DNA of 64,000 nt from Shinisaurus crocodilurus (taxonomy: Eukaryota; Chordata; Lepidosauria; Squamata; Shinisauridae), in NCBI GenBank assembly GCA_021292165.1, contig CM037876.1, forward strand, positions 117,371,379 to 117,435,378, read 5' to 3'. The position numbers were made by a program, and so were the translations under genes. A model generated the notes under the pieces. The model searched no databases. It saw nothing but the letters and a program-made list of their open reading frames with translations, and had not been told where the DNA came from. Below are positions 1-10,347 of this stretch, in pieces (within the stretch, counting starts at the first letter, position 1; each line of letters opens with the position of its first letter).

Positions 1-781
1 CGTTCAGAGTAATCAGGTGCTCCTTGACCATTTGCCTATCAATCTCAAGCTGCAATCCTGCCCCTTCAGTCTGCACTTCAGGTTTGCCAGGGGGGGTCAT
101 AGACTTTCTTTTGGGAGAAGACCGAGCCGAAGTAGGAATTGAACACTTCTGCCTTTTCTTTGTCTTCTGTTATCAATTTGCCATCCTCATTGCGTAGTTG
201 AACCACCAGTTCTTTTTTCTGTCTTTTACTGTGCATGTATCTGAAGAAAGCTTTTTTGTTGCTTTTAGCATCCCTCGCTAACCTTAGCTCATTCTCAGCT
301 TTAGCCTTCCTGACACTATTCCTGCAGTTCTGTGCTACCTGCCTGTACTCTTCCCTTGTAGCCTGCCCTTCCTTCCACTTCCTATACGTGCCCTTTTTTG
401 TTTTCAGGTCATCTTTGAGTTTATTGTGAAGCCACATTGGCTTCTGCTGTTGCCCTTTGCCTTTTTTCCTTGTGGGAATTGTTTGCAATTGTGCCTTTAA
501 AATTTCCTTTTTTAAAATATCCCACCCATCTTGGGCTCCTTTTCTCATTGGAGTTGCTTGTCATGGGACCTTACTTATCAATGTTCTGAGTTTGTTAAAA
601 TTGGCTTTCCTAAAATCCAGGGTACGCGTTTGGCTACACTCAGCTTTTGCTCCCCTTAGAATCAAGAACTGAAGTATAACATGGTCACTTTCCCCCAGAG
701 TTCCCGAAACTGCCACTTTATCCACTAAGTCATCTCTGTTGGTTAGAATCAGGTCAAGGATAGCCGATCCTCTAGTTCCTT
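1..781 (-). mobile_element. CR1 LINE ORF2 fragment (endonuclease-RT linker)
   Basis: The minus strand encodes an open stretch (548 down to 78) rich in Lys/Glu, with AFFRYMHSKR and FNSYFGSVFS. This is the CR1 linker between endonuclease and reverse transcriptase. The same protein is encoded on the + strand at 42.6-43.3 kb, so these are two copies of one family. The copy runs off the left edge of the window and is cut at about 781, where GC-rich DNA begins. It is a truncated, non-functional copy. Confidence 0.88.
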
Positions 782-1350
782 CCGCGCTGGAGTTGGCTGA
801 GACTCGCTCTGGGCTCGCCCCCCCCCCCGCGAGTGGTGGCGGCCTGATCCCGCTCTTCAGAGCGGCACGGAGCGGTCCGCGCCGCTCGAGTCGCCGCCGG
901 AGGAAAAAAAAAACCCGCCACCACCGGACCCACTGCCACCAGGACCCCCCGCCGCCTACCTGGTCGTGTGCTGCCGCCTCCGCCGCTCCGCCACCTCAGC
1001 CGCCGCCAGAGCTGCCGCCGGAGCTACTGCTCCGGCACGCTGGACCCCCGCCCGCGCTCTGTTTTGGCGGGAGGAACCAGGGCAACAGGGCTTAAACAGC
1101 CCTGTTGCCCTGGTTTCCCCAGCCAAAAAAAGAGCGCGGGGGGGGGTCCAGTGCGACGGAGCAGGGTCCTGTCGTGTCACTTCCTCCGCGCCGGAAGTGA
1201 CTCGATGGGACCCATCGGACAGGGAGGAAGGCTCTCCGCTCGGTGGAGAGCCCAGGTAAAGCCTGCGCGCATGGCTGAGCAGTCTGTTGGACGCGAGCAG
1301 GCCCAGTTCGGGCCTTGCTCCTGTCTGACAGGCTGCTCGGCTACATCCTA
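782..1350. mobile_element. GC-rich nonautonomous element with two palindromic modules
   Basis: The stretch is strongly CpG-rich and contains a long perfect-type palindrome (1053-1138, centred on CCAGGGCAACAGGGC and its inverse) and a second palindrome (1163-1213) with paired CACTTCC/GGAAGTG. The same modules in the same order lie at 41.97-42.42 kb, so this is a repeat and not a gene promoter. The right end near GCTACATCCT resembles the inverse of the AGGGATGTAAC end of the 42-kb copy. Open frames through it are compositional. The exact left end is uncertain. Confidence 0.6.
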
Positions 1351-3963
1351 AAAAGCCGAGTGGAGAACATGGATAAGAGTGAGAATGGGTTCGGCACAAT
1401 GAGCACTCCTAATTTTGTTAGGGGAAGACTAAGTCACAATTCTCTATTCTTCATGCAGCCTGCAAGAAGTGGCCACCAGATAGTGATCCCAATAGAAATA
1501 AATTCATTAGGGAGGGCTAGTGAGCAAGGTTCCCGAGAAACTGACATGGCCAGCTCTTCATCTTCGCATTTACAGGGCCCTGTGGAAATTGATCTATCTG
1601 GAAGGGTTAAGAAGCAGGGCTCCCGGCAATTGGATACGGCCCAACCTTTGGCTTTACATCCATCGGGCCAACAACAGTGTGCCACCCCCTCATGGACGGC
1701 GATGAGATACCTAAATGTTGATGAAATCACATATGGACATATGTTCTTCAAATCAGCTGCAATCTGTAACATCCTGCAGCCAATCTGGAATTTAAACACC
1801 AGATGCTGTTTAGATATGAATGATATAGTGGAATTGGAAGAAAATAGCCTAACATCTGAGAGCTTAAGAACTGGCTATAACTCTATATGACAGAGTAAGG
1901 AAAATGGAGCTAATCCTCCTGTTTCACTTAATCAATTGGGACATCATGAGAGGACATTATTAGATGGGAATTATCAGCTTTTCCTTTTATCAAACTTGGA
2001 CACCATCTCAGACTTAAGTTACTCTCATGGAATGTAGCAGGACTGTCCAATAAAATAGTCGATAAGGAGATAACCATATTTTTGAAGAATTATTCTATCA
2101 TTAGCCTTCAGGAAACTTGGCTTTGCTCTGAGCACCCTAGCATTAGCCTTGAGGGTTATAATTACTGGCTGAAGCCTGCTTGTAAGCTGGCAAAATATGG
2201 TGGGCCAAGTGGCAGGCTTGCTTATTTATGTATCAACCAAATATAATACAAAATGTGTTGAGATTAATGTGACTAGCCGTAATATTCAATGTGTGAACAT
2301 ATGTAATCTAGATATTCATATTAACATCTATTTGATAAATATTTATATCCCACCCAGGAACTAGTATAACTATGGTAATGCTTGGGAGGAACTGGATGAA
2401 CTTATAGAACAACTTGAGCTCATAAATCAGAGGGCATCCATTGTTTTGATGGGAGATTTAAATGTGCGTATTGGACCAAATGAGGAGTACCTTTTGGGCA
2501 AGCTCAACATGCATAATGTACAATCCCAATCCTCCCCTTTGAATGCAGGTAGGGAATCGAGGGATAGTGTGATTAATGCCTATGGTAAAGCTTTTAATAA
2601 TATAATTATGAAATACAATTTCTATATCCTTAATGGTAACCACCCTAATGATAAGCCTGGTAATATAAAAAAAAAAATTCTGGCTGGGCGGGAAGTGTTA
2701 TTGATTACATGGCTGTATCCAGTGATCTGATATCATATATTAATAGTTTTGAAGTATACTGTTATCCAGAGAGTGATCATTATCCACTCTGTTTATCACT
2801 TATTGTGGCACCCAAGTTGTCTCTACTACAGGAGGATATCAACAAGAACAACTTACTTGAACTGTAATTTCGTTAAAACAATTAGATGGACAGCTCAAGT
2901 GGAACCCCAAATGTTAGGGATACTTTATAATGAGAAATCACTTTGAATACGCAGTAATTTTATCCATAACTCAGATTGCAAAGATTTAATTATGCGGTTT
3001 TCTGATATTCTACTGTTATTAGAACCTTTGTTCTCTAAGAAAGGCCCCCTACATCTATCGAGACCCTCTTCCTTTGGATGGTATGATAGGGAATGCAAAT
3101 TGGCCAAATCAAAGTTACAAGCGTCCGCAAGAATAGCTTGCAAAACCCAAGCACCTAGGTCAATTTTTTCAATATTGTCAGCTACGAAGTAACTATAAGA
3201 AGCTACTAAGACACAAGAAGTCCTTATATATTAAGACACAATGGAATGAGCTATTGATCACAGCCCTCAGTACAGATTCACAAAGATTTTGGAAAATCAT
3301 CATCAATAAGTTGAGCTTTAATGGACACTCATTGATTGAACTAAATATCCCCTCATGCGTATGTGAGTCCCATTTTCGAGACTTGTTTAATGAACCAACC
3401 TCCAAAGACCACTTTCTGAAACCTTACAAGGATAATATACATACTATTGTGGCTGGAGAAGATTTACCAGTGTGGGACCCTGTATCTCCTGATGAAATCT
3501 GTGAAATAATTGCTACCCTAAAGAACGGGAAGGCACCAGGGAAAGACGGAGTTGTTGGGGAAGTCTATAAAGCAGCCCCAAACTGGTGGGCCTCTATACT
3601 TGCAGTTTTATTTACAGAAATTAATAATAGTGGCCATTTCCCTCCCCAATGGAATATTAGCATTGTGGTTCCTATATTTAAAAAAGGTGACCCAAGTAAA
3701 CCAGCCAACTATCGCCCCATTAGTTTGCTGGACATTTCATCAAAAATATACACCAAATACTTGTCAAAGAAACTTATTTATTGGCTTGACTCCAGTGAGA
3801 TAATTGCAGAAGAACAGGCAGGTTTTCAGCATGATCGTTCAACAACAGATCACTGTTTTGTTTTATCTCATTTGATTCACAAGTATGTAAAGGTGAAACG
3901 TAGACGTTTATTTGTAGCATTTATTGATTTTGCAGCAGCTTTTTGATTCAATTAATCGTGATC

Positions 3964-4188
3964 CACCTAAACATCAGGAAAAATTTCCTGACTGTCAGAG
4001 CAATAAGACAATGGAATCAACTACCTAGCGAGGTGGTGGGCTCTCCCAGTCTGGAGGCATTCAAGGTGCAGCTGGAGAGCCATCTGTCAGGGATGCTTTG
4101 ACCTGGATTCCTGCATTGAGCAGGGGGTTGGACTCGATGGCCTTGTGGGCCCCTTCCAACTCTACTTTTCTATGATTCTATGATTCTA
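3964..4188 (+). mobile_element. CR1 3' fragment nested in LINE
   Basis: This is the terminal part of CR1 (RT C-terminus ...[14 protein letters not shown]..., then the 3' UTR) ending in repeated ATTCTATG units, the usual CR1 3' microsatellite. It interrupts the LINE reading frame between INRD and RLWDKLN. A short TGATC occurs on both sides. Confidence 0.85.
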
Positions 4189-4268
4189 TGATCGTCTTTG
4201 GGATAAACTAAACAAAACCTCTATCAATAAAAGATTATTGATGCTGATGCGGCAGCTCCATTCAAATA

Positions 4269-4765
4269 CAGTAATACCTCGAATTACGAGTAACTTGGTA
4301 TGCGAGCTACTTGTAAAACGAGCAAAATTTTATCATTTATTAACGTTCGGAGGACGAGCAAGTTTCGCAACACGAGCCACACGCTGTGGCCACGACGAGC
4401 ACTTAAAGTGCCAGCTCCCCGCCTCCAGGGAAGCCCCCGCCTGCTGGACACTCCTGGCAGAGCAAGTGGAGGCAGGTGAGGCGCGGCCGGGACCCCGGGA
4501 GCCGGCACATCAAAGCAAGTTTCCCCATTAGAAATAATGGGAACTCCGCTGATTCATTCCACAACCATTTAATCACTGCTTTGCCAGCTCCCTCCATGGG
4601 GCTCCCTGCCAGGGAGCCAGCAAAGCAGTGATTAAATGGTTGTGGAACAAATCATCTGAGTTCCCATTATTATTTCTAATGGGGAAACTTGCTTTGATGT
4701 ACGAGTATTTTGGATTACGAGCATGGTTCCGGAACGAATTATGCTCGTAATCCAAGGTATTACTG
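4269..4765. mobile_element. TA-flanked MITE, pogo/Tigger-like ends
   Basis: The termini are CAGTAATACCTCG... and ...GGTATTACTG, flanked by TA on each side (4267-4268 and 4766-4767). The right half contains an extended inverted repeat around 4525-4690 (the stretch from CCCATTAGAAATAATGGGAA is mirrored). There is no transposase. The ends resemble pogo/Tigger termini. A second copy is at 58767-59024. Confidence 0.75.
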
Positions 4766-6285
4766 TACTAAGATCCAAGTTAGGATCTTAGTTCAGGTTC
4801 ACTCACAGACCTGATCCAAACTATGCAAGGTGTCCGTTAAGGATGTCTATTAGCTCCATTATTGTTTAATTTTTATGTTAACTCTTTAATAACTGATTTA
4901 AGTAATAAGGATAATTATGTGCCACCAAAATTGGAAAATAGGAAGGTTGCAGTACTTATGTATGCTGATGATACCATCTTGTTGTCTCAAACACAGCAAG
5001 AGTTGAGGAGATTATTGAAAACCTTTAATCAATTAGCAGTGCAAGAAAAATTGAAAATTAACTACGAAAAGACAAAAGTATTGGTTTTTGTTAATAGATT
5101 TAAAAAACACAGATGGCAAATTGATGGACATCCTATAGAGCAGATGAAATCCTTTAAATATTTAGGTTTATGTTTCTCCTCAACCGGATATTGGAATAAC
5201 CATCTTGAAAATGTTAAAAAAACTGGCTACTAATACTGTGAATTCCTTACTAAGGTTTTACTGGGGTAGAGGAGGTAGACAGACTTTTCCAGCTATTAAA
5301 ATCTATGAGGCTAAAGCAATAGCACAAATTTGCTATGGTGCGCAAATATGGGGATGCACTCAGAAAATGATCTTGGAAACACCCCAGAATAAATTTTTGC
5401 GAGCTATTCTCGACCTCCCTAAGTCAACTGAGACCTCATTCTCTGCTTGGAAACTGGTCTTTGTACAGTGAAGTCCAGGGTACATATTTCTGCCATCAGA
5501 TATTGGGTGAAATTGCAAAAAGGGAGGGGATCTTCCTTAGTATTATCTGTTTTAGAGAAATGTTGAACCTTAATAACAGAATGGCTCCATCTTGGAATCA
5601 AGAAATCCTACAAAGGATTGATACGTATGGAATTTCTTTGGATCTCTTGAACTCCTTAAGTTTTGAAATGGCAGCACGTTACCTGAAATCTCATATTTTA
5701 AAACATTATTTTTGAGACAACCGTGCTTCTGTCTGTCTGTTGAAATGTGCCCCTTGGTATGCTAAATTGCCTATTCAAACTTCTCTTCCACATTATGTAT
5801 CTAATATTACAAACTTTAAATGGAGGAGGGCATTTACAGCCTTACGATGTCAGGCAATGAACTCTGCCATACTTGAAGGACGCTATTGTCGGATCCCTCT
5901 AGAAGAGAGAGTCTGCCCATGTGGATCTAATGTGCTTGAAGATCTGCCTCACTATCTACTTGATTGCCCAATTTACAAGACCTTAAGAGCAGCCCTGTTT
6001 ATAGACCTAGATCTTTAATCCAATAGACCTTAGGTATTTGATTAATTTTTTATTAGGGGATAGTTCTCCTTATATCTCTGAAAAGGTGAGCTGTTTTGCT
6101 TTTAGAGAGTCAATTTTAAGAAGGAAAATTGGTAGTGACAATAAACCAAAAATTTTAGACGAATAGTTTTATTTGCTGGAATGTTGGTCAAATGTTTCTT
6201 TTATCTGTTTAAAGTATTTTATCTGATGTTATTATTTTTGTGATGGCTTTGGTTACACAAAATAAACGTTACTACTACTAAAAAA

Positions 6286-7795
6286 AAAGCATAGAGGGCA
6301 GTCTTAACCTGGCACCGAAAGGATAGTAAAGTTGGCGCTAGGCGGGCGTCAGTGGGGAGCCTGTTCCACAGTTGGGGAGTTACCACAAAAAAGGCCCTCC
6401 CCCTTGTTGCCGCCTTCCGAGTCTCGGGGGCAGCAGCTGGAGGAAGACCTCAGATTCTGAGCATAGTGTCTGGGTAGATTGGGGTTGGGAGAGGCGTTCC
6501 ATCAGGTATTGCAGTCCCAAGCCATGTAGGGCTTTATAGGTTAAAACCAGCACCTTGAATCGGGCTCAGTAACATATAGGCAGCCAATGCAAGCAGGCCA
6601 GAACAGGTGTTATGTGTTACCATTTGATCCCAGTGATTAGTCTGGCTGCCGCATTTTGCACAAGCGGCAGCTTCTGAACAGTCTTCAAGGGCAGCCCCAC
6701 ATAGAGTGCATTGCAGTAGTCAAGTTTAGAGATTACCAGAGCATAGATTACTGAAACCAGGCTATCCCTGTCCAGATAGGGGCATAACTGGGCCAGCAGC
6801 CGGAGCTGGTAGAAGGCACTCTTTGCCACTGAAGCCACCTGAGCCTCATGTGACAAAGAAGGCTCAAGGAGAACCCCCAAGCTACAGACCTGCTCCTTCA
6901 AGGGGAGTGCAACCCCATCCAGAACAGGTTGAACACCCTCCATCAGGTCAGAGGAAACACCCACTAGCAGCATCTCAGTCTTGTCTGGATTGAGCTTCAG
7001 TTTGTTAGCCCTCATCCAGTCCATTGTCGCAGCTAGGCACCGGTTCAGCATATCCACAGCCTCACCTGCTGAGGATGAAAAGGAGAAATAGAGCTGCGTG
7101 TCATCAGCATACTGATGGCAACACACTCCAAAACTCCAGATGACCCCACTCAGCGGTTTCATGTAGATGTTGAATAGCATGGGGGATAAGACCGACCCCT
7201 GAGGAACTCCATACTGGAGAGTCCACAGGGGCCGAGCAGTATTCCCCAAGCACCACCTTCTGGAGCCATCCATCCAAGTAGGAGCGGAACCACTGCAATG
7301 CAGTACCCCCCACTCCCAACTCAGACACCCACCCCAGAAGAATACCATGGTCAATGGTATCGAAATCCGACGAGAGATCTAGTAGTATCAACAGTGTCAC
7401 ACTCCCCCTGTCTCTCTCCTGACATAGGTCATCATACAGGGCATCCAAAGCTGTTTATGTACCAAAACCAGGCCTGAACCCTGACTGAAATGGATCCAGA
7501 TAATCTGCCTCATCCAAGAGCGCCTGGAGCTGGTTGGCCACCACCCGCTCAAGGACCTTGCCCAGGAAAGGAACATTCACCACCGGCCTAAATTTGTTTA
7601 GATCTTCTGGGTCCAGAGAGGGTTTCATCAGGAGTGGTCTCACCACCACTGCTTCTTTCAAGTGGCAGGGAACCACTCCCTCTCACAAGGAGGCATTTAT
7701 CACCTCTCTGGCCCAGCCAGCTGTTCCCTCCCTGCTCGATTTTATAAGCCAAGAAGGGCAAGGATCCAGTGCAGATGTGGTTGCATGAACCTGCC
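6286..7795 (-). mobile_element. L2 LINE, reverse transcriptase region
   Basis: The minus strand encodes [46 protein letters not shown] and [15 protein letters not shown], typical L2 RT and thumb motifs. The upstream part (7676 down to 7455) has LKEAVVVRPLL and FQSGFRPGFGT. Frame changes occur between segments. The 3' end lies toward 6290, next to the preceding LINE's tail. Confidence 0.88.
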
Positions 7796-7883
7796 CAAGC
7801 ACCTTGTCAACATCCTCGAGCTGTAAATGCAGGTCTACACAAAGCTTTCCATGTGTGAAGTGGTATCCTCACAGTTTCCTTTT

Positions 7884-8225
7884 CATAGAATCATAGAAAA
7901 GTAGAGTTGGAAGGGGCCTACCAGGCCATCGAGTCCAACCCCCTGCTCAATGCAGGAATCCAGGTCAAAGCATCCCTGACAAATGGCGGTCCAGCTGCAC
8001 CTTGAATTCCTCCAGATTGGGAGAGCCCACCACCTCCCTAGGTAGTTGGTTCCATTGCCTTATTGCTCTAACAGTCAGGAAATTTTTCCTGATGTTCAGG
8101 TGGAATCTGGGTTCCTGTAACTTGAACCCATTATTCCGTGTCCTGCAAACTGGGATGATCGAGAAGAGATGGCAGTACTGTAACCTCCCTAAAAGCATTG
8201 GCAGGCATATTACCTATGGTCCACA
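7884..8225 (-). mobile_element. CR1 3' end fragment
   Basis: ATCATAGAAAAGTAGAGTTGG at the left is the inverse of the CR1 3' tail. The minus-strand ORF 8198-7965 encodes the CR1 C-terminal stretch with [14 protein letters not shown]. It stops abruptly near 8170-8225. Confidence 0.87.
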
Positions 8226-8865
8226 ATGAATACCACATCCATCATTTTAACTGCATTCTTGTGCAAATAGATTGTAAAATGTAATGTAAATTTCATGAAT
8301 GAACAACATCGCCAATAAAAAGCCATCACAGCCAATAAAAAATTCTTGCTGAGTTATAGCAGACCTGTAATTTTTATTCAAAATGATGGTAAGTTAAATA
8401 TATGAAGGACAGTGCCTCTAGTCTGTTGAACTAGCATCATAAACAGCTAATTGAACAACAGTTGTGGAAAATTCCTTTCCAAATTGTCCTTCCACTGAGG
8501 GCTACTTCAGACATCTCATTCTCACAAACATATAAATTACTCAGACCCAGGTCCTTAAGATCAGCTTCTGGAGTTGAGAAATGTAGACATAGGAACAACC
8601 ATAGGAAATACACACACCATATCCACAAATCTATAATGTCCTGTGAAAATGAACAGGCAGCTTTAGGTACAGAAGGTTCTATCAGAATGCATGACATTTT
8701 AAAGGAATCTCTCTTTCATCGCCTGCATACATAACAATTACTTGTTTATTTATAGTTAAATAAATTTTCAATAGTTGTGTTCACACACGCTTCTTCTGCT
8801 ATAGGCTCATTCTTGAGTTACTTGGAGCTACTTGCCCTACCATCACACTTTTGTGGTGTATCTAT
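8226..8865. other. Unannotated intergenic stretch
   Basis: AT-rich, with short opposing open frames and no protein family or repeat end that I recognise. Confidence 0.5.
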
Positions 8866-9645
8866 TAAAAAGGTGGCTAAACTGTAGCTCAGGACAGGAG
8901 CCACATGAGGCTCTTCGATAGTTCTTGAGCCAATACATGGACCCATGCATTTTGCAGCTCCCACTATCCACCCTGAGATGCCACTTGAGCTTCAGGCACT
9001 GGTGAGGGCAAAGCGGAAGCATTTGGCATGCAGAAGAGAGCAGTAATTGAGGAGGCATGGACAGCATGCAGGAGAGAGGTGAGGAGGAGGCTGCTGAAAA
9101 AGCTTGGAGGCCGGGGGAGGGGGAGATGGAAACATCTGCCTGAGAATTAAGGATCGTATGGAAAGGAGGAGAGAGTTGCTGGCTGCTGAAGACTGCTGAG
9201 GAGGTGTGAAGATGCCACTTGGACTGCAGGCATGGAGAGGCTCATCCAAATTTAAACACACACAAGCCGAGTGCAGAGAGGAAGGGCAGGAGGTTACTAC
9301 AGCCTGCAGAAGGGCAAGAGGTCTGTCAGTGTTGCCACCTCTTGCAGGAGTTTGGTCCAACCTACGGGGCCTCCCCCCCCCCTCCACCCATGCTCTGCAG
9401 GCCTCACCTAAGAAGGAGGAAATTGATCTGTGTCCTCCAAGGCCCTCTCATTTTCCTGGGGCATTAGACCAGGGCTTGGGGGATTAATCTGCACCTTCCC
9501 CAGGCATTCCTTCTCTCCCCATTCTCTGTAGGCTTCACCTGGGAGGTTGGATTAATGTCTGTCTGCAAGGCCTTTTCCCTTATCAATATTTACTGCCTGC
9601 ATGAAGGTTGTGTTTGCGTTGTGGCTCTTGAACATTTCTTCTTCC
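8866..9645. mobile_element. Possible old hAT-derived element
   Basis: The left part reads GTGGCTAAACTGTAGCTC...GAGCCACATGAGGCTCTT and the right part ends with GTTGTGGCTCTTGAAC, an imperfect inverse. This resembles the 'gctcaggagccacatg' ends of Charlie-type hATs. The interior is purine-rich and noncoding. Ends and target duplication are not clear. Confidence 0.35.
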
Positions 9646-9663
9646 TTTAGATTTATTACGGTC

Positions 9664-10339
9664 CAGGGATGGGGACTCGGACTCGAGGACTCGACTCGTG
9701 AGTCGGACTGAGTCCCCCCTCTGACTCGACTCGGACTCGAGTCCCAATATTTTTAATGGGACTCGAGACTCGACTCGGGACTCGAGACCAAGGACTCGTC
9801 AACATCCCTGCTTGATGCCACCTGCAGGTGCTGTCTGGACCTAGTTGCAGTAACAATCCAAGTTTATTTTTTTAAATCATTTTACTAATGTAACCTTTCA
9901 GGCATTTTGGGTTTGGCTGCCTCTGCCTGCCTGTTTGGGGTTCCCTGCCTCCTCTGCCTGCCTGGTCTCTTCTTAACCAGTTCCACAGTTTGAATTGTCC
10001 AAGACAAAGGTCTCTGCCTGCCTGTTTTGGGGTTCCCTGCCTGGTTATTTTGGGTTTGTCTGCCTGGTCTGTTCTTGTCAAAATCAGTGGCAGAGTTTTG
10101 AGATAAAAAGGCACACTTGTGCCTAGAATTTATTTAAGCCACACAGGGCCTTATTTTGTTGGGGGAAAAACCCATTGATTTTAATAGGGACTCGTGGAGT
10201 CAGCTTTGGGAGTGACTCGGGACTTGGGACTCGTGAGTCACCATTTTGGACCAAGGACTTGGACTCGGACTCGAGACTCGGGTCCAAAGACTCATGACTC
10301 GACTCGTGACTCGAGACCAAGGACTCTTCAACATCCCTG
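9664..10339. mobile_element. hAT element with GACTC-repeat termini, exact 8-bp TSD
   Basis: It begins CAGGGATGGGGACTCGG and ends TTCAACATCCCTG. The 8 bp TTACGGTC occur immediately before (9656-9663) and after (10340-10347), which is diagnostic of hAT. Both ends are packed with ACTCG/GACTC units in both orientations, including TGAGTCA. The interior (9812-10180) is the noncoding 3' part of a larger element, also present at 18.45-18.8 kb next to a transposase remnant. An extra CATCCCTG lies at about 9804-9811. Confidence 0.88.
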
Positions 10340-10347
10340 TTACGGTC

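Larger units (their letters stand above)
1351..6285 (+). mobile_element. APE-type non-LTR retrotransposon (LINE), degenerate, with two nested insertions
   Basis: Reading along the + strand: an N-terminal ORF (to 1890); endonuclease motifs SWNVAG near 2015, LQETWL near 2110 and GDLNVRIG near 2453; then reverse transcriptase with GKAPGKDG, FKKGDPSKPANYRPISLLD, EEQAGFQ, FIDFAAAF and YADDT (near 4960). A C-terminal zinc-finger-like CPCG...H...C region lies near 5910-5980 and a TACTACTA-type tail ends near 6285. Several frameshifts and stops break it. The reading frame resumes after the two insertions at 3964-4188 and 4269-4765. The clade is not settled (Vingi/RTEX/I-like or CR1 relatives); the copy at 10.3-14.1 kb is the same kind of element. 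Confidence 0.8.

Noticed and set aside
956..1399. Long open frames on both strands in GC-rich DNA
   Set aside because: Low-complexity Pro/Arg/Ala products in several overlapping frames within a repeated palindromic element; no protein family.
8992..9487. Opposing 90-130-codon frames near 9.2 kb as a host exon
   Set aside because: No conserved domain or splice signals; lies in a probable hAT remnant.
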